Shown here in pieces: positions 10,001-17,935 of a stretch of 39,748 nucleotides of DNA. Source of the DNA: Nitrospirota bacterium. GTDB lineage: Bacteria; Nitrospirota; UBA9217. The translations under genes and the position numbers were made by a program. The stretch lies in assembly GCA_021814615.1 (NCBI GenBank), contig JAKAHZ010000017.1:1-39748 (forward strand), written 5' to 3'. Under the pieces are notes generated by a model, which was not told where the DNA came from, made no database searches, and saw only the letters and a program-made list of their open reading frames with translations. Position 1 is the first letter of the stretch. The number at the start of each line of letters is the position of its first letter.

Positions 10001-10327
10001 GATCCCGGCCTCGAGGGGATAGCGCTTCAGGAGGTTCATGCAGAAGGAGTGGATCGTGGAGATGCGGAGATCCTCTTTCCCGCGGATGATCTTCTTGAGC
10101 ATGGGCTCGGGCATGCCTTGCATCACCCGTTCCTTGATCTCCGCTGCGGCCTTGTCGGTGAAGGTGATGGCAACCGCCTGGTCGCTGTTCAGACCGCGTC
10201 GCTCCAGGAGGTCCAGGAGCGCGAGGTAGCGCTCCTTGAGCGCGCGGGTTTTGCCCGAACCCGCTGATGCGGACAGGTGCACGGAGCGCGACGTGTCGGG
10301 CAGGGCGTTGTTCCTCCGGATGTCCAT
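7046..10327 (-). CDS. addA: UvrD-family helicase/exonuclease, AddA-type (RecB-like)
   Basis: Walker A SASAGSGKTRAL, AITFTDKAAAEIKERV, DEFQDTSDIQW, VVGDEKQSIYRFR, TVHKAKGLEFPVVFLPG; C-terminal nuclease motif SGVIDRVIVDGNRGYVIDYKS. Start at MDIRRNN. Confidence 0.88.
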   Translation of the reverse strand: MDIRRNNALPDTSRSVHLSASAGSGKTRALKERYLALLDLLERRGLNSDQAVAITFTDKAAAEIKERVMQGMPEPMLKKIIRGKEDLRISTIHSFCMNLLKRYPLEAGIPPDFGVLDERDRTSLVQRSVEEALEASDRDQALMAPLLDHSADDLVATISQLLAIRSRLKRMEIDADGPGGLLAALGKGMGAGQAESGLGDLLAGSRWREGLRGMEQILRSQPDSYDSCRGSDHLLLAEAKNADSAAGPAQALIPVYFTKAGTPYKRPVIAKKDFKGSSSEREAYAAAYTAVQEMLRLFLDFRARITAGREAQSLLTIYLRAAERYQDAKLREGVLDFDDLEIHAYHLLKSLDAPDILYWLDRKILHFLVDEFQDTSDIQWAIIGRLTEELFAGAGAEKPLAPTLFVVGDEKQSIYRFREANYRLIETVRRRMETHLPESSREIRTLDRNYRSTPQIMGAVNQVFSALWRETYIPSAVERTTQEGSVRLIEILPGEGGTSLLPSEASVLARRIRTVVDSATPVFVRAGNAGEQRPARFEDCAVLIQSRTKLKEYEAALQETGIPFRVVGGIGFYEEDEIQAVLNVLFFLWNRDDRHALAAALKSPLFGLSDSDLVELPLEGGAVLDALRERHPGAGALLSDWERYAGTEPLAGLVHRIILDSGAWVRFGRLNQQAVFNLDKLLDTAREFDRRGYTTLQDFVEWVRNVQASEQREATADMNLPGVQGAVSIMTVHKAKGLEFPVVFLPGMNQQTRSVSQGPGVIVAGNDGVRVALNERGNPVYQELWEEEKAELAREHQRLLYVAMTRACDHLIMIGALEEGKKEPKPGTWLRYLHDALPALAETAIQPPCAVESSWPDWKLRQVETEQAVPERTGASLRPAVSVDGKKVLANLAPVAAQRTPDWKRATDYLSTDREWQLEQPPHKTEAALPVSAQSRGSLLHRCLEEHAAGVAFDLSSLAGEFDDIMALSGADRQGFLEECGQTLAALLGNAELGWVFKQQPNAYSELPVLFRKGDDIVSGVIDRVIVDGNRGYVIDYKSVRVESEGALEAWIGHYRPQVRIYCEAVKDIFGLERVEGFLLFLDSARLALTAMC

Positions 10328-10329
10328 GG

Positions 10330-13300
10330 TCAATCCCTGTCCTCCCTCCGGCACATGACGCCGTTCGCACAATTGCGGCAATCGCCCTCCTGCTGCGGCC
10401 GGGGCCGGAAATCGCCGGCGAGGATCCCTTCGATCGCTGCTCTCGCGCGGTCCATGCTCCGTTCGAGGATCGCCGAGAACTCCGCCGCGCTCCTCGGGCT
10501 GGTTTCCGGTTTCCGGGCGGGGTGGTCGTTTCTCGCGTCCTTGTCGTAGAAGACCACGTCGCGGGCATACGGCCCCATTCTGCCCGAAAGGTCGTAATAG
10601 GCAAGGCCGATCGGTTTTCTGAGGCCCCGCGGGACTGCGGCGGTGGAGGATGCGAAGGTTTGTCCGGCCATGACCGCGTAGACCGGCAGCTGGAAGATGA
10701 ACTGGTCGGTCCCTTTCCGGGGCTCGGCGTATTTCCCGGTCTTGTAATCCACGATGATGAAATTCCCGTTCTCATCGACGTCGATGCGGTCGATCTTGGC
10801 GTTCAGCTCCGCCGTGCTTCCGTCGGAGAGCGTGAGCGGGAATCCCTCGATCTTCTGCTCGAGCAGAAGGGGGCGCATGCCCTGTTTCCAGAAATCGATC
10901 TCGGAGCGGAGAAACCGGTCCGCCGTGACGGAGAGGAAGAAGGCCTTTTCTCGCCGGTTCCGGAAGGTGTCCGCATCATAAGCAAAGATTCGTTCCGCAA
11001 GAGATGCCAGCAGATCGAAGGCCTCTTCACGGTTTTCAGCGAGGAGCGGCCGGTCCCAGGAACGGTAAAAGTCGCGAAGGATCGCGTGGACCTTCGTGCC
11101 GCGGTCCAGCGGCGAGATGTCCTCGGAGAGCTCGCCGAGCGGCTCGATGCCCAGAACATGCCTGATGTAGTAATCATAGGGGCAGGCGAGATAGGCATCG
11201 AGCGCGGTCACCCTGAACTCGCGCAGCGTCGGCACGGCAATGGCCGGGAGCATCTCCGCAGGCTCGAAGGCGAGAGCCGCCCGGACGCTGTGGATGCCCG
11301 GCAGGTCCGATCCGAGCACTTCGTCCAGACCGGAAACGGGTCCGGCAAGCCCGATGGCCTTGGCAAGCTCCGGAAGGCTCCTGCTCTCCTCGATGGCAAG
11401 CGGGGGGCCGCCCTGCTCCTCTGTGAGCAGCTTCGCCAAGCGGAGAGGGGCGAGCTCGGCAAGAAACGGCGACGCAACCACCGGTTTGTCGCCTACCGCC
11501 TCGGGGCGGGTGAGCGTCACGCGGGGAGCGGAAAGCAGAAAGCGATAGAAATGGTACGCAGCATTCAAACGGGCATTCTCGAGGGTCCGCACGCCGAGCG
11601 GTTCCAGCGTCGTTTCGGGCAGGAAGATATTCTGCGGCAAACGCTGCGGGAACCTGCCGTCCACCATGCCGCCCAGGTAGACCTCGCGAAAGGCGCGGCC
11701 CGCGCTTTCCTCCAGACCCAGGATCTGGACGCCGCCCTCGTCGTCGGGCGGCACCTGGAAGCGGGTGTGCATGAAGGTTTTCTTGAGCAGGAAGACCCAT
11801 TCGGAGAACGTGGAGCGGTACTCGGGGAAGAGCCTGCCCGCGCGGGCAAGGGAGGCCAGCGTCTCCGTCAGCTTCTTGTAAGCCTGGAGATTGCTGTTCA
11901 AGGGGCCCTTGATCCTGGTCACGCGGCCGGCGAGTCCGGACCAGGCAAAGAGCGCGTCCAGCCGTTCCATCCAGAGCGAGAGCGGGATCGCGCCTGCGTT
12001 TTCGAAAGGAGCGAGCGCTCCGGCAAGATCCTCCAGGGGGCCGAGGAGAAGGCCGAGTTGCGCGTCGTCGGGAGCGTGCCGCCGGGCTGCGTTCAGGATT
12101 TTCTGCCGGCCTCCCGCGATCTTCCGTTCCCGCAGGAGACGGTCGAGGGACGGCGCCAGGGCGGGCTGGTCGGCGAACTTGAGGAAGGGGGAACTGAAGA
12201 CCCGGAGGAGCGACGGCGCGGAGAAATCCTCGCCGCATGTCCTGAGGAGCGACAGGACCGCGGTCGCCGCCGGCGAGGCGCTGAGCTGCCGCCCCAGCGC
12301 CCGGTTGTAAGGGATGCCGAAATCGGTGAAGATCTCCTCGGCAAGCGGGCCGTACTCGTCGAGGGACGGGAATGCCACGAGGATCTCGTCGGCAGGCGTG
12401 CCGCGCAGGAGCGACTGCTTCACCTTCCCGGCAATGGAGGAAACCTCGTCGCGGATATTGACTGCCGTGAGCAGCGTGATCTCCCGGCCCTCCGGAACGG
12501 CTGCAGGCGGATTCGCGGCTGCCTCGGCGAAGGAACGGGGGGAAAAGAGCGCATCGGCGATGAACCGGTCCGGACCGTCGGCGGGCGAGACGCCGTCGAC
12601 GGGAAAGGCCCCGGTCATTGCCAGGAATTCCTTCACCGGCCGGAGGGGGTGATAGTCTCCGGCGCGCAGGATGTGACCCGCCGAGGGAGCTTCGACGAGG
12701 AGCGTGCAGTCGCCGTGCTCAATTACCTTGCGGAGAACGCGGGCCTCAAGCGCAGTGACCTCGTGCGAGACGTCGATGAGGATCGTACGGAAAGGCGCGA
12801 GCCGGGAAGGATCGAATTGTTCCGCAAGGAGGCGGTGCAGGCCTGCGGGATCGACAAGCTCCTTTTCCTGAAGGATCCGCAGGTACGCTTCATAGGCTTC
12901 TATGAGCAGCCGCACCTGGGCGCGGTCCGAGAAATCCGTTTCCGAGACGGCGTTCCTCAGGCGTCCGGGGTCCACGCCGGCCCCGGAAAGCTCCTGGATC
13001 ATGTCGGCGACCGCGGCGGAGAGCGACGGCGCGAGTAGGTCGGGAGCGGCGCCGAAACCCGTTACGCCTGTCAAGCGCTCCTTCACGATACCTTCGAGCA
13101 GGACGAGCCTGCTGTTTTCGTCGATCAGCCGGGGCCCGGGAAGCGAGGAGGCAAGCTGCTGCAGGAACTGGTGCGCCGTCAGGATCTCCGGCGCTGCCAG
13201 GGCATGGCTGCCGGTCTTGCCCTCGACCAGATCGAGGATGAGCCTGCTGTACGTCCTCCGCATGCGGGAGGAGGGGACGAGGATCAGGAGATCGTTGAAC

Positions 13301-13398
13301 AGATAGGGCGGGCCGGGCCTGCGCGAAAGCGTCTCCTCCAGGATGCGCCGCTTTTCGCGCCATCCGGCGGGGCCGAAAGGGATTACGAGGGCGTTCAT
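10330..13398 (-). CDS. addB: AddB-type PD-(D/E)XK nuclease/helicase-like protein with putative 4Fe-4S staple
   Basis: C-terminal AKIDRIDVDENGNFIIVDYKTGKYAE nuclease motif; LDAYLACPYDYY plus CRNCANGVMC Cys spacing as in AddB; 2-nt gap to addA. Confidence 0.82.
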   Translation of the reverse strand: MNALVIPFGPAGWREKRRILEETLSRRPGPPYLFNDLLILVPSSRMRRTYSRLILDLVEGKTGSHALAAPEILTAHQFLQQLASSLPGPRLIDENSRLVLLEGIVKERLTGVTGFGAAPDLLAPSLSAAVADMIQELSGAGVDPGRLRNAVSETDFSDRAQVRLLIEAYEAYLRILQEKELVDPAGLHRLLAEQFDPSRLAPFRTILIDVSHEVTALEARVLRKVIEHGDCTLLVEAPSAGHILRAGDYHPLRPVKEFLAMTGAFPVDGVSPADGPDRFIADALFSPRSFAEAAANPPAAVPEGREITLLTAVNIRDEVSSIAGKVKQSLLRGTPADEILVAFPSLDEYGPLAEEIFTDFGIPYNRALGRQLSASPAATAVLSLLRTCGEDFSAPSLLRVFSSPFLKFADQPALAPSLDRLLRERKIAGGRQKILNAARRHAPDDAQLGLLLGPLEDLAGALAPFENAGAIPLSLWMERLDALFAWSGLAGRVTRIKGPLNSNLQAYKKLTETLASLARAGRLFPEYRSTFSEWVFLLKKTFMHTRFQVPPDDEGGVQILGLEESAGRAFREVYLGGMVDGRFPQRLPQNIFLPETTLEPLGVRTLENARLNAAYHFYRFLLSAPRVTLTRPEAVGDKPVVASPFLAELAPLRLAKLLTEEQGGPPLAIEESRSLPELAKAIGLAGPVSGLDEVLGSDLPGIHSVRAALAFEPAEMLPAIAVPTLREFRVTALDAYLACPYDYYIRHVLGIEPLGELSEDISPLDRGTKVHAILRDFYRSWDRPLLAENREEAFDLLASLAERIFAYDADTFRNRREKAFFLSVTADRFLRSEIDFWKQGMRPLLLEQKIEGFPLTLSDGSTAELNAKIDRIDVDENGNFIIVDYKTGKYAEPRKGTDQFIFQLPVYAVMAGQTFASSTAAVPRGLRKPIGLAYYDLSGRMGPYARDVVFYDKDARNDHPARKPETSPRSAAEFSAILERSMDRARAAIEGILAGDFRPRPQQEGDCRNCANGVMCRREDRD

Positions 13399-13525
13399 TT
13401 GAACAACATTATGCCACAACTGTCACGGTGAAACAATCATCGAGCCGCCCTCAGGAACGATAAAAGTAAAATGCTGTTCTGTGAGCCTTTCTCTCCGTTG
13501 AGAAGAGGCAGAGAGGGGAAAAATA

Positions 13526-13554
13526 TTGACAACCCGGAGAGCGGGGTCTATAAT
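13526..13554 (+). promoter_or_regulatory. Perfect-consensus sigma70 promoter
   Basis: TTGACA (13526-13531), 17-nt spacer, TATAAT (13549-13554). Confidence 0.8.
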
Positions 13555-13570
13555 CCGGAACAGTTGTTCT

Positions 13571-13777
13571 ATGCACGTCGTGAATCAGGAAAAATGCTCC
13601 GGGTGCGGAACCTGCACCGATGTCTGCCCCACTGAAGCAATCCGGATCGAGCAAGGCAAGGCCGTGATCGGGCTGGAATGCGTTGACTGCGGCGCCTGTC
13701 CGAGGGTCTGTCCGGAAGGGGCCATCAGGAAACAGGCGCGGGCGGTCCCCGCAGAAGCAGGCTCATCCCGGGAATAA
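13571..13777 (+). CDS. 2[4Fe-4S] ferredoxin
   Basis: MHVVNQEKCSGCGTCTDVCPTEAI...CVDCGACPRVCPEGAI; two CxxCxxCxxxCP motifs. Confidence 0.9.
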   Translation: MHVVNQEKCSGCGTCTDVCPTEAIRIEQGKAVIGLECVDCGACPRVCPEGAIRKQARAVPAEAGSSRE

Positions 13778-13798
13778 AGTTACATCAAGGAGGACATC

Positions 13799-14119
13799 AT
13801 GGCTGATCCGGTAACGAGCGCAACATGGGAACAGGAAGTGCTGAAGGCGCAGGGACTCGTGCTCATCGATTTCTGGGCGGTCTGGTGCGGACCCTGCCGG
13901 ATGGTCGCTCCGATCGTGGACGAGATCTCGAAGGAATACGCGGGCAAGCTCAAGGTGCTCAAACTGAACACCGATGAGAATCCCGATGTGGCGGGCAAGT
14001 ACCGCATCATGGGCATCCCGACGCTCATGTTCTTCCGGAACGGCCAGACCGTCGATCAGATCGTGGGCGCCGTTCCCAAGTCGCAGCTCAAGACCAAGAT
14101 CGATTCGCTTCTCGCGTAA
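13799..14119 (+). CDS. trxA: Thioredoxin
   Basis: LVLIDFWAVWCGPCRMVAPIVDEI; GIPTLMFFRNGQ. Confidence 0.95.
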   Translation: MADPVTSATWEQEVLKAQGLVLIDFWAVWCGPCRMVAPIVDEISKEYAGKLKVLKLNTDENPDVAGKYRIMGIPTLMFFRNGQTVDQIVGAVPKSQLKTKIDSLLA

Positions 14120-14153
14120 TGCTTCCTGCCCGAGTGTCTCAGACGCTTTCGAC

Positions 14154-14184
14154 CGGCGGTCCCTGCAGAGGGGCCGCCGTTTTA
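14154..14184 (+). terminator. Rho-independent terminator after trxA
   Basis: CGGCGGtCCC-TGCAGA-GGGgCCGCCG followed by TTTTA. Confidence 0.75.
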
Positions 14185-14201
14185 TTTCCGGGAGTTCATT
14201 G

Positions 14202-14336
14202 ATGAAGTCGTAAAAAGTCGATTATCACCACGGAGACACTGAGGACACTGAAAAAGTCATACACTCTACAAATTGCTTTTCTCTGTGTCTCTGTGTCTCT
14301 GCGTTAGATTTTGAATTTTTACGAGTCCATCTTCAT
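14202..14336. repeat. Dispersed palindromic intergenic repeat, copy B
   Basis: ATGAAGTCGTAAAAAGTC...CACCACGGAGACACTGAGGACACTG versus reverse complement of TTTTCTCTGTGTCTCTGTGTCTCTGCG...TTTTTACGAGTCCATCTTCAT. Confidence 0.8.
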
Positions 14337-14353
14337 TCAAGGAGTATTTTTTT

Positions 14354-14875
14354 ATGAAACGGGTCGGTTTTTTTCTGCTGATACTGACGCTTCTCTCCGC
14401 CGCCGGCTGCACGAAGAACGAACAGCAGAAGCAGCAGGGCGGACCGCAGGCCGGGCAGGGCGCTGATTCGCCGATTGCCCCCGATTTCCGGCTGCAGGAC
14501 CTTGCGGGCGGCACGGTGAGGCTTGCCGACCTCAAGGGCAAGGTGGTGCTTCTTGATTTCTGGGCGACCTGGTGCCCGCCCTGCCGCGCGGCGATCCCGG
14601 GCATCGAGCGGCTGCACAAGACTTACGGCCAGAAGGGGCTGGTGGTGCTCGGCGTGTCCGTGGACGAAGGCGGATGGGACGACGTCAAGGCAGTGGGAAA
14701 ACAGCTCGGCATCAGTTACCGCATTCTGAAAGGCGACGAGGATGTGCAGACGAAGTACCTGATCCGCGCCATTCCCACGGTCTACCTGGTGAACAAGGAG
14801 GGCCGGATCACGAGCCTCTTCATGGGCGCCGAGGACGAGCGGACGATCGAGGAAGAAGTGCGGAAACTTTTGTAA
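14354..14875 (+). CDS. TlpA/ResA-family thiol-disulfide oxidoreductase lipoprotein
   Basis: Lipobox LSAAGC; VVLLDFWATWCPPCRAA; SD AAGGAG. Confidence 0.9.
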   Translation: MKRVGFFLLILTLLSAAGCTKNEQQKQQGGPQAGQGADSPIAPDFRLQDLAGGTVRLADLKGKVVLLDFWATWCPPCRAAIPGIERLHKTYGQKGLVVLGVSVDEGGWDDVKAVGKQLGISYRILKGDEDVQTKYLIRAIPTVYLVNKEGRITSLFMGAEDERTIEEEVRKLL

Positions 14876-14892
14876 TCACCGCCGAATTTCCA

Positions 14893-14921
14893 TTGACACT
14901 CGAAAGGGCTGTCCTTATAAT
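14893..14921 (+). promoter_or_regulatory. Perfect-consensus sigma70 promoter for tRNA-Gly
   Basis: TTGACA (14893-14898), 17-nt spacer, TATAAT (14916-14921), 12 nt before the tRNA. Confidence 0.8.
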
Positions 14922-14933
14922 AGCCCATGAAAT

Positions 14934-15008
<75 letters not shown>

Positions 15009-15091
15009 TGACGATCACGACGCGGAAGAACGGTTTCCCGGCAAGGCCCTGCCTTTTTCAGGGAGTCTGAATGACGCGTTGACAAGAGGTT

Positions 15092-15122
15092 CCCCCGCCC
15101 GGTATCCGGGTGGGGGTTTTTT
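15092..15122 (+). terminator. Rho-independent terminator downstream of tRNA-Gly
   Basis: CCCCCGCCCGG-TAT-CCGGGTGGGGG followed by TTTTTT. Confidence 0.85.
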
Positions 15123-15138
15123 GTCTCAGGAGGCTGCT

Positions 15139-15792
15139 ATGCACATGCTGCGCCGTTCCCTGTTCCCGGTCTGTCTCTGGCTGGCCGTTGTCGCCGCAGC
15201 TCCCGCAGACCAGGTCGTTATTGCAGACTTCTCGGGCGGCGCGGATGCCGCAGGCGTGCCGAAAGGATGGCAGCTCAAGGAAAAGTCGGGCAAGGCGGAT
15301 CTTTCCCTGGTAAAGGACGGCGACATGCACGCGGTCCTGTTCCGGAGCAATGACAGCTCCTTCTCGCTGCAGAAGGAAGTGAACATCGACTTGAAGCAGT
15401 ATCCGATCCTTGCCTGGAAGTGGAAGGTCACGAGGCTGCCCGTTGCTGGCGACTTCCGGAAATCGAAGACCGACGACCAGGCTGCACAGCTCTTCGTCGC
15501 CTTCGGCAAGACCAAGGCGATCGTGTATATCTGGGACACCTCCGCTCCCCAGGGGCTCATGGAATCCACGTCGCCCATTCCCTTCATGACCATCCAGGTG
15601 GTTGTCGTGCGCTCCGGCCCGGCGCAGCTCGGAACGTGGGTGGCAGAGACCCGGAACGTGTACGAGGATTACAAAAAACTGTACGGCGCGGAGCCGCCGG
15701 CGGTCCAGGGCATGCGCCTGCAGATCAATTCCCAGCACACCGGAACGTCCGCGGAAAGTTACTTCGGCGACGTGGCATTCAGGAAACCCTAG
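15139..15792 (+). CDS. DUF3047-like secreted protein
   Basis: Signal peptide; YPILAWKWKVTRLPVAGDFRKSKTDDQAAQLFVAF; SYFGDVAFRKP. Start ATG 15139. Confidence 0.75.
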   Translation: MHMLRRSLFPVCLWLAVVAAAPADQVVIADFSGGADAAGVPKGWQLKEKSGKADLSLVKDGDMHAVLFRSNDSSFSLQKEVNIDLKQYPILAWKWKVTRLPVAGDFRKSKTDDQAAQLFVAFGKTKAIVYIWDTSAPQGLMESTSPIPFMTIQVVVVRSGPAQLGTWVAETRNVYEDYKKLYGAEPPAVQGMRLQINSQHTGTSAESYFGDVAFRKP

Positions 15793-15796
15793 GCGA

Positions 15797-16318
15797 ATGC
15801 GGAACAGGATCGTGTTCATCACCGGCGGGGCCCGGTCGGGCAAATCGGGCTTCGCCGAGCGCATGGCGGCCGAGGCGTCCGGCAAGCGGGCCTACCTGGC
15901 CACAGCGCAGGCGCTGGACCAGGAGATGGTGGAGCGGATCGCGCATCACCGGAAGCGGCGGGGCGACGCCTGGGACACCTACGAGGAGCCGCTGGCTGTC
16001 GCGGAGCTGGTCAGGAAACTGGCGGGCCGGTATGACGTGCTGCTGCTCGACTGCCTGACGCTCTGGCTCAGCAACATCATCGCGCGCACCGATCGTGACG
16101 GGGACATCGAGACGAGCGGGGCCGATTTGATCTCCGCGCTGCGTTCCTTTTCCGGCATGGCGATCGTCGTTTCGAACGAGGTGGGCTTCGGCATCGTGCC
16201 GGAGAACGCCCTTGCGCGCCGTTTCCGCGACCTGGCGGGATTCATGAACCAGCAGGTCGCCGCTGCAGCCGACGAGGCCTATCTGCTCGCGGCGGGCATC
16301 CCGGTGAAGATCAAGTAA
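15797..16318 (+). CDS. cobU: Adenosylcobinamide kinase / adenosylcobinamide-phosphate guanylyltransferase
   Basis: FITGGARSGKSGFAERMA; YLATAQALDQEMVERIAHHRKRR; NEVGFGIVPENALARRFRDLAG. Start ATG 15797. Confidence 0.9.
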   Translation: MRNRIVFITGGARSGKSGFAERMAAEASGKRAYLATAQALDQEMVERIAHHRKRRGDAWDTYEEPLAVAELVRKLAGRYDVLLLDCLTLWLSNIIARTDRDGDIETSGADLISALRSFSGMAIVVSNEVGFGIVPENALARRFRDLAGFMNQQVAAAADEAYLLAAGIPVKIK

Positions 16319-16374
16319 TATCGCGGAGCGAAGGAGCCGTACGACAGGGAGGAGGGGGACAGGGTCCCGACACC

Positions 16375-17142
16375 ATGCTGAGGAACTTCATCACCGCACT
16401 CCAGTTTCTGACCATCATCACGATCAAGAAAGACCAGGAGACGAACGAAAGCGATCTCGCCCGCTCCATGGCCTATTTTCCCTTCGTCGGGTTCGTCATC
16501 GGGCTGCTGCTCGTCTGGTGCGACCGTATCGCAACGCAGGTCTTCCCCGATACGATTTCCAACATCTTCGTTGTTCTCGCCGGCGTCGTGCTCACGAGGG
16601 CGCTGCATGTCGACGGGCTGGCGGACAGCATGGACGGACTGATGGGCGGCAAGGACCCCGAGTCGCGCCTGGCCATCATGCGGGACAGCCGCATCGGCAC
16701 GGCGGGAGTGCTCTCCATCGTCTTCGTGCTCCTGATCAAGTATGTGAGCCTGAACAACCTCTTCAGCGACACCAAGACCGCGGCGCTGCTCACCTCGGCG
16801 GCCTTCAGCCGCTGGGCGCAGATGCTCATGATGTACGAGGCGTCCTACGGACGCGAGGAAGGCATGGGAAAGGCTTTTGTCGGACATGTGCGGTCAGGCG
16901 GCCTGATCGCCGCTTCCATCCTGACTGTCGGCATTTCAGCGTTCGTAATCTACCAGTACGATACCCGCACCGCAGTCCTTGCCGTCATGATCCCGCTGGC
17001 TGTAGCCCTCTTCACCGGCCTTTGGCGCTGGCTCATGGTGCGCAAGACCGGCGGAGTGACGGGAGACGCCGTCGGCGCGGTGAGCGAAATGAACGAGGCG
17101 CTGACCCTGCTTGCCTTCGTGTTCCTGATGAGCGAGAGGTGA
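16375..17142 (+). CDS. cobS: Adenosylcobinamide-GDP ribazoletransferase
   Basis: FITALQFLTIITI, ALHVDGLADSMDGLMGGKDPESRLAIMRDSRIGTAG. Confidence 0.95.
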   Translation: MLRNFITALQFLTIITIKKDQETNESDLARSMAYFPFVGFVIGLLLVWCDRIATQVFPDTISNIFVVLAGVVLTRALHVDGLADSMDGLMGGKDPESRLAIMRDSRIGTAGVLSIVFVLLIKYVSLNNLFSDTKTAALLTSAAFSRWAQMLMMYEASYGREEGMGKAFVGHVRSGGLIAASILTVGISAFVIYQYDTRTAVLAVMIPLAVALFTGLWRWLMVRKTGGVTGDAVGAVSEMNEALTLLAFVFLMSER

Positions 17143-17143
17143 G

Positions 17144-17200
17144 AAAGCAGGCGAGCAAGCTGACAAGCGAACAAGCTGGCAGGCTGGCAGGCTGGTAAGC
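17144..17200. repeat. Degenerate short tandem repeat between cobS and cobC
   Basis: gcgagcaagctgacaagcgaacaagctggcaggctggcaggctggtaag. Confidence 0.65.
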
Positions 17201-17210
17201 GGATAGTCTC

Positions 17211-17807
17211 ATGCCCACGAAAGTCTATCTCATGCGCCACGGGGAAGTGGCGAACGGCGGACAGAAACGGTACAACGGCCACATCGACGTGGACATCACC
17301 GATCTGGGCGTCGAGCAGATGCGCCGGCTCGCAGACCGCCTCGCATCCCAGCCCGTAAGCGCCGTCTACTGCAGCGACCTGATCCGTTCGACGAAAGGCG
17401 GCGCCATCATCGCAGGCAGGCTGGGGCTCGATCCTGTTCGTGTACGGTCGCTCCGCGAGCGCAGCGTGGGAGCCTGGGAAGGGCTTACTGCTGAGGAAAT
17501 CCGGGAGAACTATCCCCGGGAATACGACGCCTGGAGGGCGGACCTGCTGAATTTCCGGCCCCCGGGAGGCGAATGCCTCATGGATGTTCACGACCGGATC
17601 ATGCCGGAGTACCAAAGGATCGTGGCCAGCCATCCTGGCCAGGAGATCGCCCTGCTGCTGCACGGCGGTGTGAATCGGGTGATCCTGGCGTCGGTCCTGG
17701 GCCTGCCGCTCCTGAACCTCTTCCGCATCGACCAGGCTTTCGGCGGCCTGAACATCATCGAGCACTACGAGGACGGCATGACGGTGGTGAAACTGGTGAA
17801 CGGGTGA
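17211..17807 (+). CDS. cobC: Alpha-ribazole phosphatase / histidine phosphatase family
   Basis: YLMRHGEVANGG (RHG motif), YCSDLIRSTKGG, ALLLHGGVNRVILAS. Confidence 0.85.
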   Translation: MPTKVYLMRHGEVANGGQKRYNGHIDVDITDLGVEQMRRLADRLASQPVSAVYCSDLIRSTKGGAIIAGRLGLDPVRVRSLRERSVGAWEGLTAEEIRENYPREYDAWRADLLNFRPPGGECLMDVHDRIMPEYQRIVASHPGQEIALLLHGGVNRVILASVLGLPLLNLFRIDQAFGGLNIIEHYEDGMTVVKLVNG

Positions 17808-17935
17808 GCATCGCCGAGAATCCGACGATCACCGACCTGTTGCGCGAAGTAAGCGGCAGGCGGTTCTGCTTCATTTGCTGACGAGGTTCTTCTGCCGCTG
17901 CTGACAAACGACTGCCGACTATCGACTGCATAATG

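Noticed and set aside
10267-13038. 923-aa plus-strand ORF opposite addB
   Set aside because: Antisense shadow ORF of a high-GC gene; composition (REGE/RRRG-rich) and lack of motifs contrast with clear AddB motifs on the minus strand.
17144-17200. Possible CRISPR array
   Set aside because: No regular repeat/spacer spacing; degenerate short period only, and no cas genes in the window.
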